The notes under the pieces: model-generated
Told to the model about the DNA's origin: nothing
The model's input: only the letters and a program-made list of their open reading frames with translations
Databases searched by the model: none
NCBI GenBank assembly: GCA_019136215.1
Contig: JAGVUP010000170.1
Location: 1-34,693, forward strand
Origin: Chloroflexota bacterium
Lineage (GTDB): Bacteria; Chloroflexota; Anaerolineae; Anaerolineales; Anaerolineaceae
Reading direction: 5' to 3'
Length of the DNA: 34,693 nucleotides
Program-made: the position numbers and the translations under genes
Part shown: positions 1-6,666 of the stretch, piece after piece
Position numbering within the stretch: the stretch's first letter is position 1
Layout of the letters: each line of letters opens with the position of its first letter

Positions 1-1
1 C

Positions 2-403
2 CAGCTTGCGGACAGGCTGAATATCAGCGAGATTTCCGTCCGCCATCACCTGCAGAAGCTGGAGGCAGAAGGTATTGTGACCTCATCTGAAGAACGCCAC
101 GGCGTGGGCAGACCGCGCTTTGTCTACCGCCTGAAGGAAAAAGGCTTTCAAGACGCTCCTGTCAACCACATCAAACTGACCGATCTGCCCCTTACCACGA
201 TGGAGCGCGTTCTCGGCGCGGATGCGTTGGCAGAGCTTTTCAAGCAGATCGGTGCAGACCTGGCGGAAGATTACTGGAATTCTCTCACATTTCACTCTCC
301 CGAAGAAGCGCTCACCGCCCTGACCAAACGGCTCACGGAAGATGGGTTCATCGTGTCCTGGTCAAAAGATGGCGAATTTGTACGATTAGCCACGCTTTGT
401 TAG
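2..403 (+). CDS. SufR-like winged-helix transcriptional regulator, 5' partial
   Basis: The frame is open from base 2, so the gene began before the window and only its 3' part is seen. The first visible residues (QLADRLNISEISVRHHLQKL, then EAEGIV) are a helix-turn-helix and recognition helix, and GVGRPRFVYRLKEKG at about codons 36-50 is the wing, typical of ArsR/SufR-type regulators. The following region (LTTMERVLGADALAELFKQIG onward) resembles the effector part of SufR-like proteins. The position just ahead of an Fe-S assembly factor fits control of Fe-S biogenesis, which is inference. Odd point: the frame stops after RLATLC, where relatives usually go on into a cysteine-rich segment, so the Fe-S-binding cysteines are missing. 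A GTG at 77 could be read as a start, but it would delete the DNA-binding helix. Family confident, exact regulon not. Confidence 0.75.
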   Translation, partial: QLADRLNISEISVRHHLQKLEAEGIVTSSEERHGVGRPRFVYRLKEKGFQDAPVNHIKLTDLPLTTMERVLGADALAELFKQIGADLAEDYWNSLTFHSPEEALTALTKRLTEDGFIVSWSKDGEFVRLATLC

Positions 404-487
404 AATCTCTCCTCCAGCGGGCGATCAGCCTCGAACCGGGAGTTTTAAGCGGGGAGGCAGTCTGCATCTATATACAAGAGGTCGATA

Positions 488-832
488 ATGGAAAGTAAAG
501 CTAAGTTCACCTGGGAGATCGAAACCACTCATCCCGAAAAATACAAAGACTTGATCGAGGGATTGTCAGGCATCACCGATCCCGAGTTGGGTTATTCTGT
601 CATCGAACTCGGCTTGGTGCGGGAAATCAAGCTCAACGAAGAAGGCGCCTACGTCCGCATGCTGTTGACCACGCCTTTCTGCCCTTATGGTCCGGCAATG
701 CTGGAAGACACCCGCAAAAAAGTTGAAGAGATCCTCGGAGTTCCGACCAAAATTGAATTTGGCGTGGAACAATGGACTCCCGATATGATGGAAGACGACC
801 TCCTGGACCCCAAGTGGGGCTTGTTGTTTTAG
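488..832 (+). CDS. MIP18/SufT family metal-sulfur cluster assembly factor (DUF59)
   Basis: 114 residues, close to a single MIP18 (DUF59) domain. The domain signature is clear: the motif ITDPELGYSVIELGLVREI at about residues 30-48 and the conserved cysteine in LLTTPFCPYGPAM near residue 60. Family members such as SufT help load or mature Fe-S clusters on client proteins in the cytoplasm. A short tail follows the domain (WTPDMMEDDLLDPKWGLLF). The start is supported by AGAGG a few bases upstream of ATG. It follows the SufR-like regulator by 84 bases, probably in one transcript, which supports an Fe-S role. It could equally be annotated as a generic iron-sulfur assembly protein; the precise client is unknown. 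Confidence 0.85.
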   Translation: MESKAKFTWEIETTHPEKYKDLIEGLSGITDPELGYSVIELGLVREIKLNEEGAYVRMLLTTPFCPYGPAMLEDTRKKVEEILGVPTKIEFGVEQWTPDMMEDDLLDPKWGLLF

Positions 833-833
833 G

Positions 834-944
834 TTAACGCTTCAGCAATCCTATCAGCTTCATTCCCAGCGCCAAGTCGTCATCGACTTTGTCTTTTCCG
901 CTCTTAAGCGCCGTCATCGGGTCAAGATCGCCGTCCAGCAGTTT
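834..944 (-). pseudogene. Relic of an SCP2 sterol-carrier-like domain, C-terminal fragment only
   Basis: Read on the minus strand, 944 to 834 gives about 36 codons. They include LLDGDLDPMTALKSGK, then KVDDDLALGMKLIGLL and a stop codon. This is the usual C-terminal signature of SCP2 domains (xGxLDPMxAxxSGKxKVxGDxxLxMKL). Immediately upstream the frame meets a stop at 945-947. An extra A in the AAAA run near 942-946 would explain part of the frame loss, but no further SCP2 sequence is recognisable in the other frames. It therefore looks like a decayed remnant caught between two plus-strand genes. A chance match over this many signature positions is unlikely. Confidence 0.6.
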
Positions 945-1050
945 TCAGTATCGGCGGCGCTGTTTTCAGGGTCCGTTGAGGCTCCCAAATGCCAAACGCT
1001 GCCCTTCTAAATACCATCGAAACAGCGCCACCTTATGGTAAGATAGATCA

Positions 1051-1923
1051 ATGATAAGACCTTTTATCGAAACTCTCCGTCCGCGCCAATGGACGAAAAA
1101 TGCTGTGATATTCGCTGGGCTCGTCTTTGACCGCCAGCTCTTTATCCCAGGTTCAGCATTACACGTATTGGCAGCCTTTATTCTCTTCTGTCTGGTCTCC
1201 GGGCTCACGTACACCATCAATGACCTCATTGACCTCAAAGCCGACCGTCAACACCCACAAAAATGCCACCGTCCGATTGCTTCCGGACGCCTCTCCGTGA
1301 AACAGGCAGTCATGTTTGTCATCTTCCTCGGTCTATTCACCTTCACAATGGCTTTTGTTCTCTCCTGGAAGCTCGGTCTCGTTTGCCTTGCTTACACGCT
1401 GCTCATGCTGGCTTATTCAAAATGGCTCAAACAAGTCATGATCATTGACGTAATGGTCATCGCCGCAGGCTTCCTTTTGCGTGTTTTCGCGGGAATCAGC
1501 GTCATCAAAGTAACCTTTTTCTCCCCCTGGCTCTTTCTCCTCACCGGGCTTCTTGCCCTGTTCCTGGGTTTGGGAAAACGCCTCGCCGAGCTAAGGCTGC
1601 TCGAGGGCAACGCGGGTGAGTTCCGCAAAGTGCTCAACGGTTACTCAGCGCCCCTCCTGAACCAGTATCTGGTTGTCATGCTTGCTTCGATCCTGATCAG
1701 CTACATGCTCTACACCTTCTCCGCCTGGCCCCAGGGACCTTCCTACGGGATGATGATCACCATACCCTTTGTTCTCTATGGTATTTTGCGCTACATGTAC
1801 CTGATTCAAAATTTCAACACCGCCTCCACTCCGGAGGAGGTGCTTCTCAAAGACCGACCTCTGCAAGCCGCTATCTTCCTTTGGGGGTTGGCTGTTTTAC
1901 TGATTCTTTATCTCAGACCGTGA
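1051..1923 (+). CDS. UbiA-family prenyltransferase, decaprenyl-phosphate phosphoribosyltransferase-like
   Basis: 290 residues with about nine hydrophobic segments. The N-terminus (ETLRPRQWTKNAVIFAGL) and the first Asp-rich motif NDLIDLKADRQHP followed by RPIASGRLS match the UbiA branch that contains decaprenyl-phosphate (DPPR) synthases. That branch transfers 5-phosphoribose diphosphate to a polyprenyl phosphate at the membrane. A second polar motif lies around YSKWLKQVMIIDVMVIAAGFLLRVFAG. The neighbouring downstream genes make isoprenoid precursors, consistent with a polyprenyl substrate. The substrate cannot be fixed from sequence, so another UbiA function (quinone or lipid prenylation) remains possible. 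No Shine-Dalgarno is visible before ATG 1051; a TAAGAT hexamer ends six bases upstream. The stop is six bases before the mevalonate kinase start, so they are likely cotranscribed. Confidence 0.8.
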   Translation: MIRPFIETLRPRQWTKNAVIFAGLVFDRQLFIPGSALHVLAAFILFCLVSGLTYTINDLIDLKADRQHPQKCHRPIASGRLSVKQAVMFVIFLGLFTFTMAFVLSWKLGLVCLAYTLLMLAYSKWLKQVMIIDVMVIAAGFLLRVFAGISVIKVTFFSPWLFLLTGLLALFLGLGKRLAELRLLEGNAGEFRKVLNGYSAPLLNQYLVVMLASILISYMLYTFSAWPQGPSYGMMITIPFVLYGILRYMYLIQNFNTASTPEEVLLKDRPLQAAIFLWGLAVLLILYLRP

Positions 1924-1928
1924 GGTGA

Positions 1929-2882
1929 ATGATGCCCGTAAAAACCGCGAATGCCTGTGGAAAATTGATTTTGCTTGGTGAACATGCCGTAGTGTACGAC
2001 AGCCCTGCTATTGCCATCCCATTGCTCAGCCTCAAGGTTCGCGCCACCGTCGAACCGCTCATCGGTAAGCCTCAGGGCAGCATCCAGATCAAAGCCGCCC
2101 CTCTGGGGATCGATCAGGACATTGATGATCTTGGGAAAGCGCATTTTTTGGCGCAGACTCTCGACCTGCTCTTCGATTACCTTGGGCTGCTCAAGCGCCC
2201 CACCTGCCGCCTGACCCTCAGCTCCGAGCTGCCCATTGGGGCTGGGTTAGGTTCCAGCGCTGCTATTGCCGTGGCGCTGCTGCGGGCAATGTCCGCTTTT
2301 CTTGGATACACCCTCAAGCCGCAGGAACTCAACACCCTGGCTTTTCAGTCCGAACAGGCTGTCCACGGACGACCATCAGGCATTGACAATACCGTCATCA
2401 CCTACGAAAAGCCGGTTTATTACCAGCGCGGAAAAATGATCGAATTTTTCCAACCAATTCGGGAATTCACCTTCGTGGTTGCTGATTCCGGGGTGCGCAA
2501 GTCCACCCGCGAATCAACTGGTCAGGTCGCGCACGACCTCGCCGCCAATCCCACCTTCATCCAGCCCCATTTGGATGCCATCGCGGAACTGGTCAGAGAG
2601 AGCAAACGTTCCTTCCAGATCGGCGATATCGAAGCTCTCGGCAGGGCGATGAACGCCGACCAGGAGCATCTCTCCGCGCTGCGCCTCTCCTGCCCGGAAC
2701 TGGACGCGCTGATTCTCGCCGCCCGGCAGGCTGGCGCCCTCGGCGCCAAGCTCACCGGTGGGGGCATGGGCGGGCACATGCTCGCGCTGGTCACACCCGA
2801 AATACAAACCGCTGTCAGTGAAGCGCTCAGCGCTGCAGGCTCGCCGCGCGTGTTCTTGACCCAACTCCGCCCCGAGGATTAA
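1929..2882 (+). CDS. mvk: Mevalonate kinase
   Basis: 317 residues of the GHMP kinase family. It phosphorylates mevalonate to 5-phosphomevalonate in the cytoplasm. Motif 1 is ANACGKLILLGEHAVVYDSP (about residues 7-26), motif 2 is the ATP loop PIGAGLGSSAAIAVA (102-116), the substrate region HGRPSGIDN is at 146-154, and motif 3 TGGGMGGHMLAL lies near the C-terminus. GEHAVVY and GRPSGIDN favour mevalonate kinase over galactokinase or homoserine kinase. The start is ATG 1929 or the adjacent ATG 1932, with GAGGTGA just upstream. The gene sits between the UbiA-type transferase and IPK, which strongly supports an isoprenoid role. Confidence 0.92.
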   Translation: MMPVKTANACGKLILLGEHAVVYDSPAIAIPLLSLKVRATVEPLIGKPQGSIQIKAAPLGIDQDIDDLGKAHFLAQTLDLLFDYLGLLKRPTCRLTLSSELPIGAGLGSSAAIAVALLRAMSAFLGYTLKPQELNTLAFQSEQAVHGRPSGIDNTVITYEKPVYYQRGKMIEFFQPIREFTFVVADSGVRKSTRESTGQVAHDLAANPTFIQPHLDAIAELVRESKRSFQIGDIEALGRAMNADQEHLSALRLSCPELDALILAARQAGALGAKLTGGGMGGHMLALVTPEIQTAVSEALSAAGSPRVFLTQLRPED

Positions 2883-2888
2883 AGCCCG

Positions 2889-3683
2889 GTGACCGTGCCA
2901 CGCCTCACCTTTCTCAAATTGGGCGGCTCGCTGATCACTGACAAAGACCAGCCGGAAACCGCACTGACTGACCAGATCGATGATCTGCTTGCTCAGATCG
3001 CGGCTTGGCGCCAGGTGAACCCGGATCGGCGGCTCCTTTTGGGTCATGGTTCAGGCTCTTTTGGGCACCATACCGCTGCCAAATTCGGCACGCGCGAAGG
3101 CGTCCGCAGCCCGGAGGAATATCTCGGCTACCAGCAGGTCTGGTACAGCGCGCGAAGCCTGAACCAGATTTTTCTTTCCCGGGCGCAGGCGTTCAGCCTT
3201 CCGCTGATTGCCTTTCCGCCTTCCGCCTGCGTTTCCGCCGAGAATCGTCATATCCAGACCTGGAATCTCCATCCGATCATCCGAAGCCTTGAAATGGGCT
3301 TGATTCCCCTCGTATACGGAGATGTCGTCTGTGATGTTGCCCTCGGGGGCACGATCCTTTCGACCGAGGATCTCTTTGTCCACTTGGCAGGCTCGCTGCG
3401 ACCAGAGCGCATCCTCCTCGCGGGCAAAGTCGATGGGGTTTTCGCGGATTTCCCGCGCAATCAGCAGCTCCTGCCCCGCATACCCGCCGATTCCGATTTC
3501 TCTGTTTTTTTGCACGGCTCAGCGAGCGAAGATGTTACCGGCGGAATGGTCACCAAAGTCCAAACCATGCAGGCATTGTGTCGTTCCCTGCCCGGGCTTT
3601 CTGTGCAAATTTTCTCCGCCGCCGCTCCTGGAGCGCTGCGCAATGCCCTGGATGGCGGCGCAATCGGCACAATCATCGGCTGA
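2889..3683 (+). CDS. ipk: Isopentenyl phosphate kinase
   Basis: 264 residues of the amino acid kinase superfamily. It converts isopentenyl phosphate to isopentenyl diphosphate. The N-terminal nucleotide loop reads FLKLGGSLITDK (residues 8-19), and GHGSGSFGHH ends at about residue 61 with the conserved catalytic histidine near position 60. Later blocks include GDVVCDVALGGTILSTEDL and the C-terminal DVTGGMVTKV. IPK is typical of archaea and of some Chloroflexota that use a modified mevalonate pathway. It starts with GTG at 2889 (a second GTG lies at 2895), six bases after the mevalonate kinase stop. The decarboxylase step is not in this window. Confidence 0.9.
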   Translation: MTVPRLTFLKLGGSLITDKDQPETALTDQIDDLLAQIAAWRQVNPDRRLLLGHGSGSFGHHTAAKFGTREGVRSPEEYLGYQQVWYSARSLNQIFLSRAQAFSLPLIAFPPSACVSAENRHIQTWNLHPIIRSLEMGLIPLVYGDVVCDVALGGTILSTEDLFVHLAGSLRPERILLAGKVDGVFADFPRNQQLLPRIPADSDFSVFLHGSASEDVTGGMVTKVQTMQALCRSLPGLSVQIFSAAAPGALRNALDGGAIGTIIG

Positions 3684-3732
3684 TATCCCCAGTTCGACCG
3701 GATTACACGTATAATTCCCGCAGAGGCATTGA

Positions 3733-4887
3733 ATGATTTACACCAGACAACAGCTTGAAGAGATTGAAGACCAAACCCTTGCGCCATACGGCATCCGCAG
3801 CAAGAATTCCAAAGGGCGCAAGTATCCTGAGGAAGAAGCCGACTATCGCACAAGTTTCCAACGCGACCGCGAAAGGGTCATCCACACAACCGCTTTCCGC
3901 CGTCTGGAGTACAAGACCCAGGTCTTCATCAATCACGAAGGAGACTATTACCGCACCCGCCTGACCCACTCCATTGAGGTCGCGCAAATTGGGCGTTCGG
4001 TTGCCCGCACGCTTGGCGCCAATGAAGACCTGGTGGAAACCATCTGCCTCGCCCATGATATCGGGCACCCCCCTTTCGGTCATTCAGGCGAAACAGCCCT
4101 TGCCCGTCTGATGAAAGAGCACGGCGGTTTTAACCACAACCAACAGTCACTGCGGGTGGTCACGCAGCTTGAGAATCGCTATCCCGACTTCCCGGGGCTC
4201 AACCTGAGCTGGGAAGTCCTCGAAGGAATGGTCAAACACGAAACGGATTACGACATCGCCGACGCCCAGGATTACGATCCTGAACTGCGCGGCAGCCTTG
4301 AAGCTCAAATCGCCAACATTGCTGATGAACTGGCATATACCTCCCACGACCTTGATGACGGCTTGCGTTCCGGGATGATCACCCCCTCCCAACTGGACGG
4401 CATCGCCCTGTGGGAAATCGTCAACGAAAGCCTCGGACGCCGGCGCAGCGAAACGCTCGATGACCTCTCACGGCATCAAATCATCCGCCGCCTTATCAGC
4501 TTTGAGATCACTGACCTTATCCAGTCGATCGACCGCTACCTGCGAAAAAGCGGCGTCAGTTCTTCCCTCGACCTGCAAAAACTGCCCTTCAATGTGGCAG
4601 GCTTCAGCGAAGATATGTACCGCCGCAACCGTGAGTTGAAAGATTTCCTTTTCAACAAACTCTACCGCCATCATCGCGTGGTGCGCATGTCGGGCAAAGC
4701 TGAACGAATTATCACCGATATCTTCACCATGTATCAGAGTACCCCCGCCGCCCTGCCCGAATCAGTCCAGGAGTTCATTCCTCAGCGCGGTCTTGAACGC
4801 GTTATATGCGACTACATTGCCGGGATGACAGACCGCTTCGCGATCGACGAACACCTGCGGCTCTTTGACCCACAATCATTACCATAG
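3733..4887 (+). CDS. dgt: dGTP triphosphohydrolase-like HD-domain protein
   Basis: 384 residues. The N-terminal block HTTAFRRLEYKTQVF, then GDYYRTRLTHSIEVAQI (His79) and LAHDIGHPPFGHSGE (His108-Asp109) form the HD metal site of deoxyguanosinetriphosphate triphosphohydrolases, which cleave dNTPs to nucleosides plus triphosphate. The C-terminal antibiotic-binding-type helical region is present, so the length is normal for the shorter dGTPase-like subgroup. GAGG lies six bases before the ATG. A TATAAT hexamer at 3710-3715 hints at its own promoter, but no good -35 is visible. greA starts 13 bases after the stop. Confidence 0.92.
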   Translation: MIYTRQQLEEIEDQTLAPYGIRSKNSKGRKYPEEEADYRTSFQRDRERVIHTTAFRRLEYKTQVFINHEGDYYRTRLTHSIEVAQIGRSVARTLGANEDLVETICLAHDIGHPPFGHSGETALARLMKEHGGFNHNQQSLRVVTQLENRYPDFPGLNLSWEVLEGMVKHETDYDIADAQDYDPELRGSLEAQIANIADELAYTSHDLDDGLRSGMITPSQLDGIALWEIVNESLGRRRSETLDDLSRHQIIRRLISFEITDLIQSIDRYLRKSGVSSSLDLQKLPFNVAGFSEDMYRRNRELKDFLFNKLYRHHRVVRMSGKAERIITDIFTMYQSTPAALPESVQEFIPQRGLERVICDYIAGMTDRFAIDEHLRLFDPQSLP

Positions 4888-4900
4888 GAGTAAGGTATAT

Positions 4901-5374
4901 ATGGCTCTCTCACCTCAAATCATAACACCTGCCGGCAAGGCAAAACTTCAGGAAGAATTGGCTGAGCTCAAAGGACCCCGCCGCGAAGATCTTGCCCGCC
5001 GGCTGAAACAAGCCATCGAAATGGGCGACCTTTCCGAAAACGCGGATTATCATGCCGCCAAGGAGGACCAGGGATTCCTCGAAGGGCGCATCCAGCAGAT
5101 CGAAGCCATCCTCGCGACCGCGATTGTGGCGGAAGATACGGACATCAACACCCACGTTGTGCAAATTGGTAACACCGTCACCCTGCAGGAAGGAAACGAA
5201 CCCGAAGAGACCTACACCATTGTCGGTGCGAACGAAGCCAATCCCCGCCAGCGCAAGATTTCCTACGAATCTCCGATGGGGGCTGCCCTGATGGGTCATA
5301 AAAAAGACGAAACGGTTACGGTTCATCTCCCAAATGGCGAGTCGGTGATGATTAAAATCATCAATATTGCCTGA
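4901..5374 (+). CDS. greA: Transcription elongation factor GreA
   Basis: 158 residues. GreA binds the RNA polymerase secondary channel and stimulates cleavage of backtracked RNA. The N-terminal coiled coil contains TPAGKAKLQEELAELKGPRR and the tip motif GDLSENADYHAAKEDQGFLEGRI with the acidic residues that act at the polymerase active centre. The C-terminal domain has QIGNTVTL and an SYESPMGAALMGHKKDETV segment typical of the FKBP-like fold. I start at ATG 4901, behind AGGAG, because the in-frame ATG at 4865 would overlap dgt and adds twelve residues foreign to the family. It ends at a strong terminator. Confidence 0.95.
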   Translation: MALSPQIITPAGKAKLQEELAELKGPRREDLARRLKQAIEMGDLSENADYHAAKEDQGFLEGRIQQIEAILATAIVAEDTDINTHVVQIGNTVTLQEGNEPEETYTIVGANEANPRQRKISYESPMGAALMGHKKDETVTVHLPNGESVMIKIINIA

Positions 5375-5395
5375 CCATTCTCCGCAAATCAAAAT

Positions 5396-5429
5396 AAACG
5401 GGTCTCATGCGCATGAGACCCGTTTTGTC
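5396..5429. terminator. Bidirectional rho-independent terminator, perfect palindrome
   Basis: Bases 5396-5425 are a perfect inverted repeat with 15-base arms (AAACGGGTCTCATGC and its complement), followed by TTTTGTCT on the plus strand and by a T-run on the minus strand. It lies 21 bases after the greA stop and 22 bases beyond the stop of the converging minus-strand gene, so it can end both transcripts. Confidence 0.92.
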
Positions 5430-5450
5430 TGATAAATGCTTAGGGAAAGA

Positions 5451-6608
5451 TTATTTCCGGTAAACTGCCAGCTCCACGGTGCTGCGCTGGAAGTAACTGT
5501 CTTCCGGCAGAGGCATCTCGCCGTACATGACGTCCACGATCCGTCCTTCAAGGCGCAGCGTTGCCGTCTCGAGCACAAATTGCTTTCCAGGTTCAGCCAA
5601 AATGGGTTCTCCGCGGATCTCGAGACGCTGCAGCGTGTTGGTGTCCTCAAAACTGTGCCTGCTCATCAGCACTTTCGTCACGGTCTGAATGTCATTTTTA
5701 TCAAAGAGCCAGACTTCAAACGCGGAAATTTTCTTGGGCTCGCCTACGCCGATGATGTCCGAAATGCTGACACCGCATTCGCCCAGAAACTCCCCGTTAG
5801 GAGCGTCAAAAGTAAAGGATTCATCATAACGGTCATCGCCAAACGCGTAAGTTGACATGAATTGAGCAACCGGCTTTTGCGGAGCAACGCCGCCTGACTG
5901 CTTGCCGTTGCCAAAAAACGGGGGCTTAAAGACCGACTGGCTTTGGGCAGGTGCCGGAGGAGCGGGTTCGGCTGCCGGGCGCATCGGAACAGCGGCGGGC
6001 TGTCTCACCGCAGCCGGCGCGACACGGTTCCGGGAAGTATCCTCATCCCATGACGAGCCTTTCTGTACCGCCCGCTCTTTGAAATAGAAGCGGTACGCTA
6101 AATACGCGCCAACCCCCAGGATCGCCAGGAGCGCAAACCCCAGCCATAACAGCGTGTTGGATTTCGTGGGCGCACCTTCATCACCATTATCCACCTTGAT
6201 CTCGGTTCCGTCTTCCAACGTCAGCGGCGCTGTGCCGGTATTCTCCCCGCTGGATTGGGGAATAGCGATTCCCAGGGCAGTCGTAAACCGCGTTATTTGC
6301 TCGGTGGAGAGAAAGCCCGGTTCTGCCAGCAATTTGCTCAATGTGGGTTCGGCTTTCTTACCCAACTCACCGTAGAGCTGCAGAGCTTTCTCTTTGTCGC
6401 CATTTAGGGTATAGGTCGTGATCAGATTGCGCAGATAGTCCTGGCGCAAATCTTCCCGCAAGTGTTCCGCGGAAGCGTCTGTCCACTGCACAGGCAGGAT
6501 CACCCATCCAATAATTAAACCGAGCACCAACCCGGCAACGGCTGTAGCGATTGCCAGATTTCTCGGTTCCTTTAGTTTCTCTTTGATTAATTCCAGCGTG
6601 TTTACCAT
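5451..6608 (-). CDS. Conserved-looking two-TM protein of unknown function
   Basis: 385 residues that I do not recognise beyond a general resemblance to hypothetical proteins of Anaerolineae. There is one membrane segment at about residues 18-40 and a second at 153-175. The 112 residues between them form a helical region (HLREDLRQDYLRNLITTY, then ALQLYGELGKK), predicted outside the membrane by the positive-inside rule. After TM2 come a basic stretch, a Pro/Ala/Gln-rich linker (about 195-240), and a beta-rich domain of about 130 residues with FDAPNGEFLGECGVSISDIIG and EVWLFDKNDIQTVTKVLMS. The Shine-Dalgarno AGGTGCAGGT touches the start codon and is part of an inverted repeat. It lies downstream of topA, same strand. 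Function not assigned. Confidence 0.7.
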   Translation of the reverse strand: MVNTLELIKEKLKEPRNLAIATAVAGLVLGLIIGWVILPVQWTDASAEHLREDLRQDYLRNLITTYTLNGDKEKALQLYGELGKKAEPTLSKLLAEPGFLSTEQITRFTTALGIAIPQSSGENTGTAPLTLEDGTEIKVDNGDEGAPTKSNTLLWLGFALLAILGVGAYLAYRFYFKERAVQKGSSWDEDTSRNRVAPAAVRQPAAVPMRPAAEPAPPAPAQSQSVFKPPFFGNGKQSGGVAPQKPVAQFMSTYAFGDDRYDESFTFDAPNGEFLGECGVSISDIIGVGEPKKISAFEVWLFDKNDIQTVTKVLMSRHSFEDTNTLQRLEIRGEPILAEPGKQFVLETATLRLEGRIVDVMYGEMPLPEDSYFQRSTVELAVYRK

Positions 6609-6653
6609 ACCTGCACCTCAATGAAAGTGTTTATCACCTCTTAAGGTGCAGGT
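6609..6653 (-). promoter_or_regulatory. Inverted repeat covering the ribosome binding site of the two-TM gene
   Basis: A perfect 10-base inverted repeat lies between topA and the next gene: ACCTGCACCT at 6609-6618 and AGGTGCAGGT at 6644-6653, separated by 25 bases. In the minus-strand mRNA the second arm is the Shine-Dalgarno directly in front of the ATG at 6608. Folding would hide the ribosome site. There is no T-run, so it is a poor candidate for a topA terminator. Its role in translation control is inference. Confidence 0.5.
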
Positions 6654-6666
6654 TTTATACCAATCT

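Noticed and set aside
3710-3715. TATAAT before dgt as a promoter
   Set aside because: No -35 is visible, and the operon upstream may well provide transcription.
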